Assembly (NCBI RefSeq): GCF_001399685.1
Contig: NZ_JTHN01000027.1
Location: 1 to 34,596, forward strand
Direction of reading: 5' to 3'
Length of the DNA: 34,596 nt
DNA from: Paenibacillus sp. A3
Lineage (GTDB): Bacteria; Bacillota; Bacilli; Paenibacillales; NBRC-103111
The notes beneath the pieces were generated by a model. The model was not told the origin of the DNA. It did no database searches and was given only the letters and a program-made list of their open reading frames with translations. A program made the translations under genes and the position numbers. Each line of letters begins with the position of its first letter. Position 1 is the stretch's first letter. Positions 1 to 7,174 of the stretch are shown in pieces.

Positions 1-335
1 TGCTGAAGGATATGCTGCGCCGCAAGGGCGGCGACCTCAGCGGCGGCCAGCAGCAGCAGCTCGCCACCGCCCGGGCGCTCGTGGCGGAGCCGACCCTGCT
101 GCTGCTTGACGAGCCGATGGAAGGCATCCAGCCGTCCATCGTGATGGATATCGAGCGCGTTATCGAATCGATCAAAGCGAGCAAGCGGATGGGCGTGCTG
201 CTGGTCGAGCAGAGTCTCGCATTCGCGTCCGCCATTGCCGACTACTCGTACGTGCTGGACAAAGGCACGATCGTCGCCGAGGGCAGCTCCGCTTCTCTCA
301 GCGAGGAGCAGGTACGCAGGCACTTAGCCGTGTGA
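1..335 (+). CDS. urtE: Urea/branched-chain amino-acid ABC transporter ATP-binding protein, 3' end (UrtE-like)
   Basis: This is the C-terminal part of an ABC ATPase whose start lies left of the window; the reading frame is open to base 3. The visible part has the ABC signature LSGGQQQQL, Walker B LLLLDEP followed by MEGIQPS, the switch-region residues VLLVEQS, and the usual C-terminal strands. The string EGIQPSIV after Walker B is typical of UrtE, the second ATPase of urea importers in the branched-chain amino-acid (HAAT) family, rather than of LivF, where EGLAP is usual. It would energise import of urea or a related amide at the membrane. The signature glutamines are intact, so nothing suggests decay. 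It ends 5 bp before a strong terminator, so it is probably the last gene of its operon. The family call is firm; the choice of UrtE over another HAAT ATPase is moderately sure. Confidence 0.85.
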   Translation, partial: LKDMLRRKGGDLSGGQQQQLATARALVAEPTLLLLDEPMEGIQPSIVMDIERVIESIKASKRMGVLLVEQSLAFASAIADYSYVLDKGTIVAEGSSASLSEEQVRRHLAV

Positions 336-340
336 CAAAG

Positions 341-380
341 AAAGATCAAGGGCCCTTACCCCTTGATCTTTCAGCTTTTT
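341..380. terminator. Rho-independent terminator, probably bidirectional
   Basis: A perfect 12-bp inverted repeat (AAAGATCAAGGG at 341-352, CCCTTGATCTTT at 360-371, 7-nt loop) is followed by a CAGCTTTTT tail. It starts 5 bp after the urtE stop and ends 20 bp before the stop of the convergent P450 gene. On the minus strand the stem is followed by TCTTTGT, a weaker U-tract, so it may serve both genes. Confidence 0.9.
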
Positions 381-391
381 CGCCCGGTATG

Positions 392-1606
392 CTACCGCTC
401 GACGAGAACGGGAAACTTGGCAAGATACCCCGTCTGCCCGAGGTTTTCGCTCAAGCTCCATTGCTCAGGCAGAATCAGCCGGGAGTACCGCTTCATGAAT
501 TCGGTCAAGCCGATGCTCGCTTCCATCCTCGCGAGCGGTGCACCCATACAGAAATGGGTTCCTTTTCCAAACGACAGGTGCTGCTGATTATTCGGCCGGT
601 TCAGATCGAACTGCTCCCCTTGAACAAAATGCTCCTCATCGCGGTTGGCCGAGCCGATCCACGCGATGACCGATTCCCCTTCTTTCATTTCTGCGCCGAA
701 TACATTCGTATCCAGCGTAACTCTGCGCATCAAGAACTGGGCAGGCGAGCGATAGCGCAGCACTTCCTCCACCGCCTTCGGAACAAGCGATAACTCCTTC
801 CTGAGCAGCGGGTAAGCGGAAGGCTGGTCAACCAGAAAGCAATAGAACGCATTGGAGATCAGTCTCGTTGTCGTCTCGTTCCCGGCAAAAAGCAGCCCGA
901 TCCCAAAATGAATAATTTCTTCGTCGCTCAAACGCTCCCCTTCGAGCTCGGCGATCGTCAAATCCGAGATGATATCATCCGTGGGACGGCTTCTTTTTTC
1001 CCGGATGATAGGCCGTAAGTAGTCCGCCATTTCCTTCAGCGCCTGCGCCCTTTCCTTCACGCTTTCGTCATAGGTGTCGCGGCTGCCCGGTGTAATAATC
1101 GCATCCGACCACAGCTTAAATTGCTTCCAATCGCTCGCCGGAACGCCCAGCAGCTCTGCAATGACAGTCACCGGCAGAGGAATGGCCAGATCGTGGGCAA
1201 GATCGATCGCATCCTGCTCCCGGACTTGATCCAGACAATATTGCGCGACCGAGGTAATTCGCGGTTCCCATGTCTTAAGCGACTTGGGGGTGAACGCTTT
1301 GGCAACGAGCCCGCGTCTCTTGGAATGCAGAGGAGGGTCCATTGAGGTCAGGCTTTTCTCTTCCTCTCCTATAACCGGGAACGACGACAGCCTCCGGTCG
1401 TTTTTGCTGGAGAACAGATGATAATCGGACAATACCCTCTCCACGTCCCGGTATAAAAAAACATTCCAGACCTTTTGGTTCGGATCGAAATAGACGGGAT
1501 GGCCCTTTCTCATCTCCCGATACCACGAATACGGCTCGAACCGCTGCTCCTCCATGCTGAATCCGGTGATCTCATCGGGATAAATGATCTTTTCCGCGAC
1601 CTCCAC
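392..1606 (-). CDS. Cytochrome P450, CYP109-like
   Basis: This encodes a soluble 404-residue bacterial class I P450, a haem monooxygenase that needs separate redox partners (ferredoxin or flavodoxin and a reductase), none of which is encoded here. Visible motifs are the I-helix AGNETTT oxygen-activation segment (241-247), the K-helix ExxR (E281, R284) and the haem-ligand loop FGKGTHFCMG with the thiolate C353. The overall length and blocks such as WNVFLYRDV, MDPPLHSKRR and AFTPKSLKTWEPRI recall the CYP109 group (B. subtilis YjiB), which hydroxylates fatty acids, steroids and terpenoids. The actual substrate cannot be read from sequence. The start is GTG at 1606, preceded by AAGGGAGCGG at good spacing. 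It is monocistronic, convergent with urtE, and has an AT-rich upstream region. Confidence 0.93.
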   Translation of the reverse strand: MEVAEKIIYPDEITGFSMEEQRFEPYSWYREMRKGHPVYFDPNQKVWNVFLYRDVERVLSDYHLFSSKNDRRLSSFPVIGEEEKSLTSMDPPLHSKRRGLVAKAFTPKSLKTWEPRITSVAQYCLDQVREQDAIDLAHDLAIPLPVTVIAELLGVPASDWKQFKLWSDAIITPGSRDTYDESVKERAQALKEMADYLRPIIREKRSRPTDDIISDLTIAELEGERLSDEEIIHFGIGLLFAGNETTTRLISNAFYCFLVDQPSAYPLLRKELSLVPKAVEEVLRYRSPAQFLMRRVTLDTNVFGAEMKEGESVIAWIGSANRDEEHFVQGEQFDLNRPNNQQHLSFGKGTHFCMGAPLARMEASIGLTEFMKRYSRLILPEQWSLSENLGQTGYLAKFPVLVER

Positions 1607-1811
1607 ACTTACCGCTCCCTTCGTTTTTTCTCAGACAAAAACAACGACGGACGATTGACGGGTCAGTCATGATGGAAGATGGTTTAAAACAAAAGTATTA
1701 AGTAATAAAAGTTTATGTATGGTTAATTATAATAAATTAGGATATATTTGTAAACCAATTGTTGCGGAAGATACTTCTGGGTCAGAGCTATGCGGCCCTG
1801 TCCTGAAATCG

Positions 1812-1842
1812 ATTCGAGCATTAACGTGTATTTTCGACATTT
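1812..1842 (+). promoter_or_regulatory. Candidate LytTR-type operator (20-nt direct repeat)
   Basis: The pentamer TTCGA occurs at 1813-1817 and exactly 20 nt later at 1833-1837, and each copy is followed by CATT. LytTR-family regulators bind two short direct repeats about two helical turns apart, and a LytTR response regulator is encoded at 3463-4308. The match to published LytTR sites is loose, so the assignment is inference. Confidence 0.25.
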
Positions 1843-1922
1843 TTCACACAAGAAAGCGTTTATTTTTATCCAGATATCCTAAAAATGGAACAAAACACTT
1901 TTTTTATGACATGATAAAGATG

Positions 1923-1951
1923 CTTCACACCACGACGTCGTATTCGTGAAG
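1923..1951 (+). promoter_or_regulatory. Hairpin or operator palindrome upstream of the small exported-protein gene
   Basis: A perfect 10-bp palindrome ACGACGTCGT (1932-1941) sits inside a perfect 6-bp inverted repeat, CTTCAC (1923-1928) and GTGAAG (1946-1951). It ends 17 nt before the GGAGGG ribosome binding site at 1969-1974. It could be a dimeric operator or a 5'-UTR stem. There is no U-tract, so it is not an ordinary terminator. Confidence 0.5.
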
Positions 1952-1983
1952 TAAACTATTCCACTGATGGAGGGATTTCTGAA

Positions 1984-2355
1984 ATGAAGGCTAAAGTAGC
2001 GATCGTAGCAAGCGCACTATTGGTTGCCGTGACAGGCTCGGCATTGGCAGGGTATGACAGCACACGTTTTTCTGTAGACGGAGTGAGAATTGAGGGAGAA
2101 TTGGAATACGACGGCACAAAAGCTAAAGCTAAAACACATACGGTTGATCGCGATATCAAAGTGGATTATTTAAGCGTGGACGTTTCAATCAAGAAAAGCA
2201 ACGGTAGCTCCCTTGGAAATAAACCGAACACAGACACCAACGACGACTATGTTTCAACAAGAATCGAAGCTGACGGCGGGGCTTATGCAACAGGTTATCA
2301 TCAAGTAACGCATAACGGTGAAACCAATAGCAGAAGCACTTCCACTTCGCCGTAA
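1984..2355 (+). CDS. Small secreted protein of unknown function
   Basis: This 123-residue protein has a classical Sec signal peptide: Lys-rich start, hydrophobic core of about residues 5-20, and a likely cleavage after SALA near residue 22. The mature part of about 100 residues has no cysteine, is hydrophilic and rich in Asp, Lys, Ser and Thr, and has alternating patterns suggesting beta strands; it ends in a Ser/Thr-rich tail. I do not recognise the family. Its size and signal peptide resemble secreted bacteriocins or small matrix proteins, but no diagnostic motif is present. The start is ATG with GGAGGG 9 nt upstream. It has its own strong terminator, and the next gene (+) also encodes an exported protein. 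A LytTR two-component system lies just beyond that gene on the other strand and may control it; that link is inferred only from position. Confidence 0.8.
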   Translation: MKAKVAIVASALLVAVTGSALAGYDSTRFSVDGVRIEGELEYDGTKAKAKTHTVDRDIKVDYLSVDVSIKKSNGSSLGNKPNTDTNDDYVSTRIEADGGAYATGYHQVTHNGETNSRSTSTSP

Positions 2356-2373
2356 TGTTATATCCCAACATTT

Positions 2374-2411
2374 GGAATGTCTGTTCACTTGAACAGACAT
2401 TCCCTATTTTA
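2374..2411 (+). terminator. Strong rho-independent terminator
   Basis: A perfect 13-bp inverted repeat (GGAATGTCTGTTC at 2374-2386, GAACAGACATTCC at 2391-2403) with a 4-nt ACTT loop is followed by CTATTTTA. It starts 18 bp after the stop of the small secreted-protein gene. The U-tract is interrupted, but the stem is very stable. It partly separates expression of this gene from the exported-protein gene at 2474. Confidence 0.85.
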
Positions 2412-2473
2412 CAAGCATCATCAAAACCGCGTTTGGATTCACCATATTTGTTTTTTCGCCGGAGGGGATTTCA

Positions 2474-3424
2474 TTGCGCAAGGTAATTAAACTTATACTC
2501 TGTGTTTTGCTCGGTTCGTCTATTGGACTTGCCTTTAACCTCACGGTAAGCTCGTTCATGCCCAAAGAGCCCACAACGTTTACGGAAAGTTACGGAATGA
2601 AACTTACAGATGCCCGAGGCGAAAAAGTCAGTCGTTTTTTTCTGGAACTCGATCATGGAAACGAAATGAACTATACGATTCATTTTACCAACGAATCGAG
2701 ACAGGATGAAAATTTCTCGCTCTACCTTTTCATGGACTATATAAAAATACCGTTCTATGTGGACTCGGATCCCCATACGTCCGTAAACGAATACAAATTC
2801 AGCGCTGCAAAAGACGCTTCCGTCAGCATTCCTGTCCGCATTCCCACCGATTCGCTGCCGCCCGATCTGCACGCATTGGCCATCAGCATTGTCGCCAATA
2901 AAAACAATCCATGGGACCGGCAGGACAAAATCAAAGATTACTTCGGTATCGTCGGCCGATACACTATCAAAAAGTCCGGAAAAAACGAATTTACGAAAAC
3001 CAATATCCCTGACCGTAGTTCCTATGCTATCTCCAATTCGCCCGTTCGCGGGATCATGTTGAATCAGCAGTTCGAAAATGAAGATAAATTCGGCACGCTC
3101 CCCAAAGTCATTCAAGCGAAGCCGAATGAAAAAATAAAGCTGGCCATTCGGGCCGGAGGATTTGAAAAGGCCACCGATTATCTGGTGTGGCTGATGATGG
3201 ATGACCAACAGCTCCCCTTCCCCGACGGCAAACCGTACTGGTGGTTTGAGACCCCGCCGGAGAAAGCGGCTTTGCGGGAAATCGAAATAAACGCCCCGGA
3301 CAAACCGGGACGCTACGAGGTTTACGGCTATGTGATGAACAGCCCATGGGATACGATGACCGAGCTTTCGGGCAAAGAAATCGGCAATCGGTCCTCCCAT
3401 AAAATCACGCTTCTTGTGGAATAA
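2474..3424 (+). CDS. Exported, probably membrane-anchored protein of unknown function
   Basis: This 316-residue protein has an N-terminal hydrophobic segment (about residues 4-25) that acts as a signal peptide or signal anchor; the Cys at position 10 is not in a lipobox. The rest is predicted to lie outside the cell and has a beta-rich look: segments such as YTIHFTNES and VSIPVRIPTDSLPPD near the middle, and a C-terminal part ending in PGRYEVYGYV and ITLLVE, resemble Ig-like or other beta-sandwich folds. I do not recognise a family. The start is TTG at 2474, chosen because GGAGGGG lies 6 nt upstream. It follows the small secreted-protein gene by 118 bp with a terminator between, and ends 38 bp before the convergent LytTR regulator gene. 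A role with the small secreted protein, for example in its anchoring, export or immunity, is possible but unsupported by any motif. Confidence 0.8.
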   Translation: MRKVIKLILCVLLGSSIGLAFNLTVSSFMPKEPTTFTESYGMKLTDARGEKVSRFFLELDHGNEMNYTIHFTNESRQDENFSLYLFMDYIKIPFYVDSDPHTSVNEYKFSAAKDASVSIPVRIPTDSLPPDLHALAISIVANKNNPWDRQDKIKDYFGIVGRYTIKKSGKNEFTKTNIPDRSSYAISNSPVRGIMLNQQFENEDKFGTLPKVIQAKPNEKIKLAIRAGGFEKATDYLVWLMMDDQQLPFPDGKPYWWFETPPEKAALREIEINAPDKPGRYEVYGYVMNSPWDTMTELSGKEIGNRSSHKITLLVE

Positions 3425-3462
3425 GGGCTTCTCATGCGAACGCGGTAAACGGAAACAACTTC

Positions 3463-4308
3463 CTACTGCCTTAACACCGCGTCCTGTGCGCCTCTTTCCT
3501 CCGCCATCAGCTTACGCGCCTGTTCAAAATGGGCAAAGCAGCTGCGGCTCAGCGTCAAGGATTCGGGTACGCTATAGAGAAAAATTTCGTAATTGCCCGG
3601 CGTAATCAGATCGGCGCAAATTTTTTGAATATATCTCACGTTGACCAACTGGCTCTTGTTGCACTGGAAGAGAAGCGGCGAAGTCGCCGCATTCAGCTCT
3701 TTCAGGGTGGAGGAGGTATGAATCGTCTGCACCGAATGCGAATCCGTCCATTTGATCGAAATATGTTTGCGGTCTTTGGAGATGTAAAGAATTTTCTCCT
3801 CATTAATGTAAAGCTCCCGCAGCAGATTTCGTCCTTCCAAATCGCAAATTTTTTGCTTGCAGCGGATCAAGCGTTCGTCGTTTGATCCGGCTGCGGGCGA
3901 CTGCTTTCTTTTCTGCGTCAAATGCTTCTTCGCCTTCTCCAAGCTTTTCTTGAACCGTTCGGAGGTTACGGGCTTCAGCATCAGAGAAAGCGAATCGATC
4001 TCAAAGCTTTCCTCCGCATATTTCATGTCCGTGAGCGCCGTGACCACAATAATGCAAGGATCGTACCCCTTCGCCTTAATCAGTCGGCAAGCCGTCAGAC
4101 CGGAAATATCGTCCAGGTTAATGTCCGTAAGGATGAGGTCCGGCTGCAGCTCGATATACTTGTCCACCAGCTTGTTTCCCGACGACACCGTATCGACGAC
4201 GATGAGCTGATGTTCTTCGGCAAATCGAATTAAAAGCTGCTTTTGTGCAAAATCGTCTTCCGCAATTAAAACGGTCAGTCGTTCCTCTTGATTCAACGTC
4301 CGGTTCAC
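3463..4308 (-). CDS. LytTR-family response regulator
   Basis: This 281-residue protein has a receiver domain (about residues 11-125) and a C-terminal LytTR DNA-binding domain (about 160-265). The receiver keeps the acidic pair D18/D19, the phospho-acceptor D62 in LILTD, T90 in VVTA and K112 in LKP. The LytTR part has the usual ILYI...HTSSTLKEL and FLQCH-like FQCNKSQLVNVRYI blocks. LytTR regulators such as AgrA and ComE typically control exported or peptide-signalling genes. The start is GTG at 4308, with AAGGCG only 2-3 nt upstream; a TTG four codons later is an alternative with better spacing. It lies 27 nt downstream of the kinase gene and is surely co-transcribed with it. Plausible targets are the two exported-protein genes nearby. 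Confidence 0.92.
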   Translation of the reverse strand: MNRTLNQEERLTVLIAEDDFAQKQLLIRFAEEHQLIVVDTVSSGNKLVDKYIELQPDLILTDINLDDISGLTACRLIKAKGYDPCIIVVTALTDMKYAEESFEIDSLSLMLKPVTSERFKKSLEKAKKHLTQKRKQSPAAGSNDERLIRCKQKICDLEGRNLLRELYINEEKILYISKDRKHISIKWTDSHSVQTIHTSSTLKELNAATSPLLFQCNKSQLVNVRYIQKICADLITPGNYEIFLYSVPESLTLSRSCFAHFEQARKLMAEERGAQDAVLRQ

Positions 4309-4335
4309 CGCCTTATGGATCGTTCATTGGATGGT

Positions 4336-6039
4336 CTAAATGTGGATTTTGAACATAAACGTAGCGCCTGCGCTTTCAAAATCTTCTACCCACAGCTGCC
4401 CTTTATATTTTTGCACCAGCTCTTTGACCACTTGCAAGCCTAAGCCTTCGTGCTTGAATTTCGTGGAATAGCCCGCGCTTAGAAGCTGGGGCAGCTCCTC
4501 ATCGCCGATCTGCCTCCCGCGATTGGATACTTTGAAGTACAGCAAGCGGCCCGCGTTCCAGGCGGCCACTTGAACCAGTCGCTCCTCCACCGGCAGCTTC
4601 ACGGTCTCGTCAAACGCATTGGATATTAAATTGGTTGCGATGCGAATCAAATCGAGCGACTTCTCCCCGTTCAGCTTCAGATCGCCCGTGACGGCGATGT
4701 CGTGCTCCAGCTTCACCTTCTGCTTGATCGCGCTGCTGGCCGCGAATTGCACGATGGCCGATAACGTCGGGTGCCGGATCACAACGACATCTTGAATTTC
4801 AACCACTTCCTTCACCCATGCTTGCGTTACTTTTTCGAGCTCGTCGTATTCCTTCTTTTGCACATGAGCGTGAATGGCATTGACAATATTGCCGACATCG
4901 TGATTCAGCCCCCGGATAGCCGTAAATAAGTTGTTCATGCTTTCCAGATAAATTTTCTCGGCGGAAATGACAGCCGCTGCAAGCTTGCTTCTTCGGATTA
5001 AAACAAGCACGAAAGCCCCTAGCATCAGGAAGGACACGAAGCTAACCATAAGAAGCGGCTCCGATTGGCGCTTCAGCTCGTTCTGAATATAGCTGTAATC
5101 CGATACAAGGCCGATTACCAGCGGCAGCCCGGTTTCGATGGGCACAAAGCTTTTAATCACGTCCCTCCCTTGAACGCTTGCCTGATAGCTGATCGTCTTT
5201 TTGTTCCGATGTGCCTGTCTGACCATCTCCACATCATCGTCCGAGTTCATCGTGTACTGCCCAAAATAGATCGGACGCTTCGGATAAGGAATAATCAAAC
5301 GATTATTTTGCTTGACTTCGTAAATTCCTTTTCCGAAACGCTCGGCATTGAAGCCTGTCATTTCAATCAGGAACGGTTTTTCTTTCTGCAGACGTTCGAT
5401 CATGTCCATGTAAGAAGCCAAGGTCACATATTCCTCCATATCCTCCTCTCTGAAGTACGGATCGATAATATAGTCGGTCTGGCCGTCATGGTAGTATCCG
5501 AATTTATGGAGCGCATTCGGGTCCGAGGATGAAACGTCCACAGGTCCTGACCAATAATGGGGAAGCGTATAGCCTTCGGGAATCGATACGTTCTTACCGT
5601 CCAGCAGTTGCTTGAGAGCGAGAAACCAAAAATCGGTAAACTCTTTCGCAGATATGTTTCGTTGCGTAGGATTGGAGGAGCGCGTGGCTACGATGTCGTC
5701 CCCCATGCGCTTAAATAGCGTAATATCCGACACACGAAGCTCCTTGCTTAATTCCGTCAACTCCTTATTGCTCACCTGTTCCAAGCGCGGAGGCAGCTTG
5801 CTTTGCGCGAGCATGGCTGCCAGCCGCAAATTTTGCGCCAGCAGCTTTTCGGCATAGTCGGCGGACCGTTGGGAATGCTCGAAATAGATTTTGATATTGC
5901 TCGAGAAACTTTCCACTTCATTATAGTGATTGTTCATGAGCATCTGTTTTGTCGTATAATAGTAAATGACGTTGCTCAAAGCGAGCAGACACGTTACAGG
6001 CACGACAAACCACAAGATAAAGGACGTCCGAAGCTTCAT
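4336..6039 (-). CDS. Membrane sensor histidine kinase, Spo0B-like/GHKL type
   Basis: This 567-residue kinase has a transmembrane segment at about 7-28, a large extracellular sensor region (about 30-325, Cache-like in size and position) and a second transmembrane segment at about 328-348. After these comes a dimerisation helix with the probable phospho-acceptor H380 in LNHDVGNIVNAIHAHV, a Spo0B/DcuS-type arrangement rather than a classical HisKA. The ATPase domain keeps the N-box N470/N474 in RIATNLISNAFDE and a G-box HEGLGLQVV near 530-538. The start is ATG at 6039 with GGGAGAGG about 6 nt upstream. It pairs with the LytTR regulator encoded directly downstream. AgrC/ComD-type partners of LytTR proteins usually have many membrane helices; here a large extracellular domain replaces them, so the signal is probably a ligand in the cell wall or medium. 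Confidence 0.92.
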   Translation of the reverse strand: MKLRTSFILWFVVPVTCLLALSNVIYYYTTKQMLMNNHYNEVESFSSNIKIYFEHSQRSADYAEKLLAQNLRLAAMLAQSKLPPRLEQVSNKELTELSKELRVSDITLFKRMGDDIVATRSSNPTQRNISAKEFTDFWFLALKQLLDGKNVSIPEGYTLPHYWSGPVDVSSSDPNALHKFGYYHDGQTDYIIDPYFREEDMEEYVTLASYMDMIERLQKEKPFLIEMTGFNAERFGKGIYEVKQNNRLIIPYPKRPIYFGQYTMNSDDDVEMVRQAHRNKKTISYQASVQGRDVIKSFVPIETGLPLVIGLVSDYSYIQNELKRQSEPLLMVSFVSFLMLGAFVLVLIRRSKLAAAVISAEKIYLESMNNLFTAIRGLNHDVGNIVNAIHAHVQKKEYDELEKVTQAWVKEVVEIQDVVVIRHPTLSAIVQFAASSAIKQKVKLEHDIAVTGDLKLNGEKSLDLIRIATNLISNAFDETVKLPVEERLVQVAAWNAGRLLYFKVSNRGRQIGDEELPQLLSAGYSTKFKHEGLGLQVVKELVQKYKGQLWVEDFESAGATFMFKIHI

Positions 6040-6188
6040 GCTATTCCTCTCCCTGCCGATGCAGTGCGGCTAACGTTCTTACAGAAACAAGAAGACAATA
6101 CATATGATTACCGTTTGATTCTATTTTTTCCTTAACTTACATAATAAACTCTTTTATACCGACGTTCAATAACGAAGTTTCCATCAGA

Positions 6189-6217
6189 CGGAACGCCCGG
6201 ACGAATTTTTCGTTCCG
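6189..6217 (+). promoter_or_regulatory. Inverted repeat upstream of the aldo-keto reductase gene
   Basis: CGGAACG (6189-6195) and CGTTCCG (6211-6217) form a perfect 7-bp inverted repeat with a 15-nt spacer. A TATCAT -10-like hexamer lies about 13 bp downstream (6231-6236). The repeat could be an operator covering the -35 region; no regulator can be named. Confidence 0.3.
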
Positions 6218-6274
6218 CACCCGATTGTGTTATCATGAAATAAATAGAAATTTGCCCAAGGAGGGAATTTGAAT

Positions 6275-7108
6275 ATGACCGCGATTCAGCGAAACAGCGA
6301 CACTACGGTGTTGAACAACGGTGTCCGCATGCCATGGCTCGGACTGGGCGTCTGGAAAACCAAGGAAGGCGACGAGGTCGTCCAAGCCGTACAGCATGCG
6401 CTGAAAGCCGGTTACCGCTCCATCGATACGGCTGCCGTCTACGGCAACGAAGCCGGGGTTGGCCAAGCGATTCAAGCCAGCAGCATTCCGCGCGACCAAT
6501 TGTTCATCACCACGAAAGTATGGAACGCGGACCAAGGCTATGACAGCACGTTTCGGGCTTTCGAGGAAAGCCGGCGCAAGCTGCAGCTCGAGGTCATCGA
6601 CCTGTACCTCATTCACTGGCCAGGGAAGGACAAATATAAGGAAACTTGGAAGGCGCTCGAAAAGCTGTATAAAGACGGACTCGTCCGGGCGATCGGCGTC
6701 AGCAACTTTAAAGTGCACCATCTGGAGGATTTGCTGCAGGATAGCGAAATCGTTCCTGCGATTAACCAAGTCGAATTCCATCCGCTTCTGATTCAGCAGG
6801 AGCTGCGGACGTTCTGCAAGGAACACAAGATCCAGCTCGAAGCTTGGAGTCCGCTGATGCAAGGCAATCTCGATCTGCCGCTATTAAGCGAGCTTGCGGA
6901 CAAATACGGCAAAACGCCGGCGCAGGTTATTCTCCGTTGGGATTTGCAGCACGGGGTGGTCACCATTCCGAAGTCCATCCGCGAAAGCCGCATCCGCGAG
7001 AACATCGACGTCTTCGACTTCACCTTGTCCGACGAGGATATGGCGCGTCTGGACGGCCTGAACCAAGACCGCCGCTTCGGTCCGGACCCGGATCATATTG
7101 ATTTTTAG
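6275..7108 (+). CDS. yvgN: Aldo-keto reductase, YvgN-like glyoxal/methylglyoxal reductase
   Basis: This cytosolic NADPH-dependent reductase (277 residues) is very similar along its whole length to B. subtilis YvgN (AKR5G), for example in YRSIDTAAVYGNE, LIHWPGKDKYK, AIGVSNF and WDLQHGVVTIPKSI. The catalytic tetrad is complete: D51, Y56, K81 and H114. The family reduces methylglyoxal and other reactive aldehydes to alcohols. I chose ATG at 6275 because AAGGAGGG (6258-6265) is 9 nt upstream; a TTG at 6269 in the same frame would be only 3 nt away. It is monocistronic, with its own terminator. It is divergent from the sensor kinase gene, from which 235 bp separate it. Physiological substrate range cannot be read from sequence. 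Confidence 0.95.
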   Translation: MTAIQRNSDTTVLNNGVRMPWLGLGVWKTKEGDEVVQAVQHALKAGYRSIDTAAVYGNEAGVGQAIQASSIPRDQLFITTKVWNADQGYDSTFRAFEESRRKLQLEVIDLYLIHWPGKDKYKETWKALEKLYKDGLVRAIGVSNFKVHHLEDLLQDSEIVPAINQVEFHPLLIQQELRTFCKEHKIQLEAWSPLMQGNLDLPLLSELADKYGKTPAQVILRWDLQHGVVTIPKSIRESRIRENIDVFDFTLSDEDMARLDGLNQDRRFGPDPDHIDF

Positions 7109-7114
7109 TTCGGG

Positions 7115-7145
7115 AAGAGCCCTTGTGAATCGAGGGCTCTTTTTG
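7115..7145 (+). terminator. Rho-independent terminator of the aldo-keto reductase gene
   Basis: AAGAGCCCT (7115-7123) and AGGGCTCTT (7133-7141) form a perfect 9-bp stem with a 9-nt loop, followed by TTTTG. It starts 6 bp after the stop codon. Confidence 0.92.
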
Positions 7146-7174
7146 CATCCGCGTATGAAAGGACGAGGTTTGGA

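Larger units (their letters stand above)
1607..1983. other. AT-rich intergenic region between two divergent genes
   Basis: This 377-bp gap separates the P450 gene (-) from the small exported-protein gene (+). It is visibly more AT-rich than the rest of the window, especially 1680-1760 and 1860-1920. Near 1655-1670 is a small TGAC...GTCA palindrome on the P450 side. On the other side are a TTCGA direct repeat (1813-1841) and a hairpin (1923-1951), listed separately. The only long open frame inside (about 1719-1949) has no convincing ribosome binding site and no recognisable features, so I do not call it a gene. I could not assign a sigma-A promoter with confidence in either direction. Confidence 0.6.

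Noticed and set aside
1719..1949. A 76-codon plus-strand frame in the AT-rich gap
   Set aside because: No ribosome binding site before the ATG and no recognisable composition or motif; long frames are expected by chance in this region.
1984..2355. Small secreted protein as a lactococcin 972-type bacteriocin
   Set aside because: Size and signal peptide would fit, but I could not find the conserved Trp/Gly pattern of that family or the usual immunity membrane protein and ABC genes.
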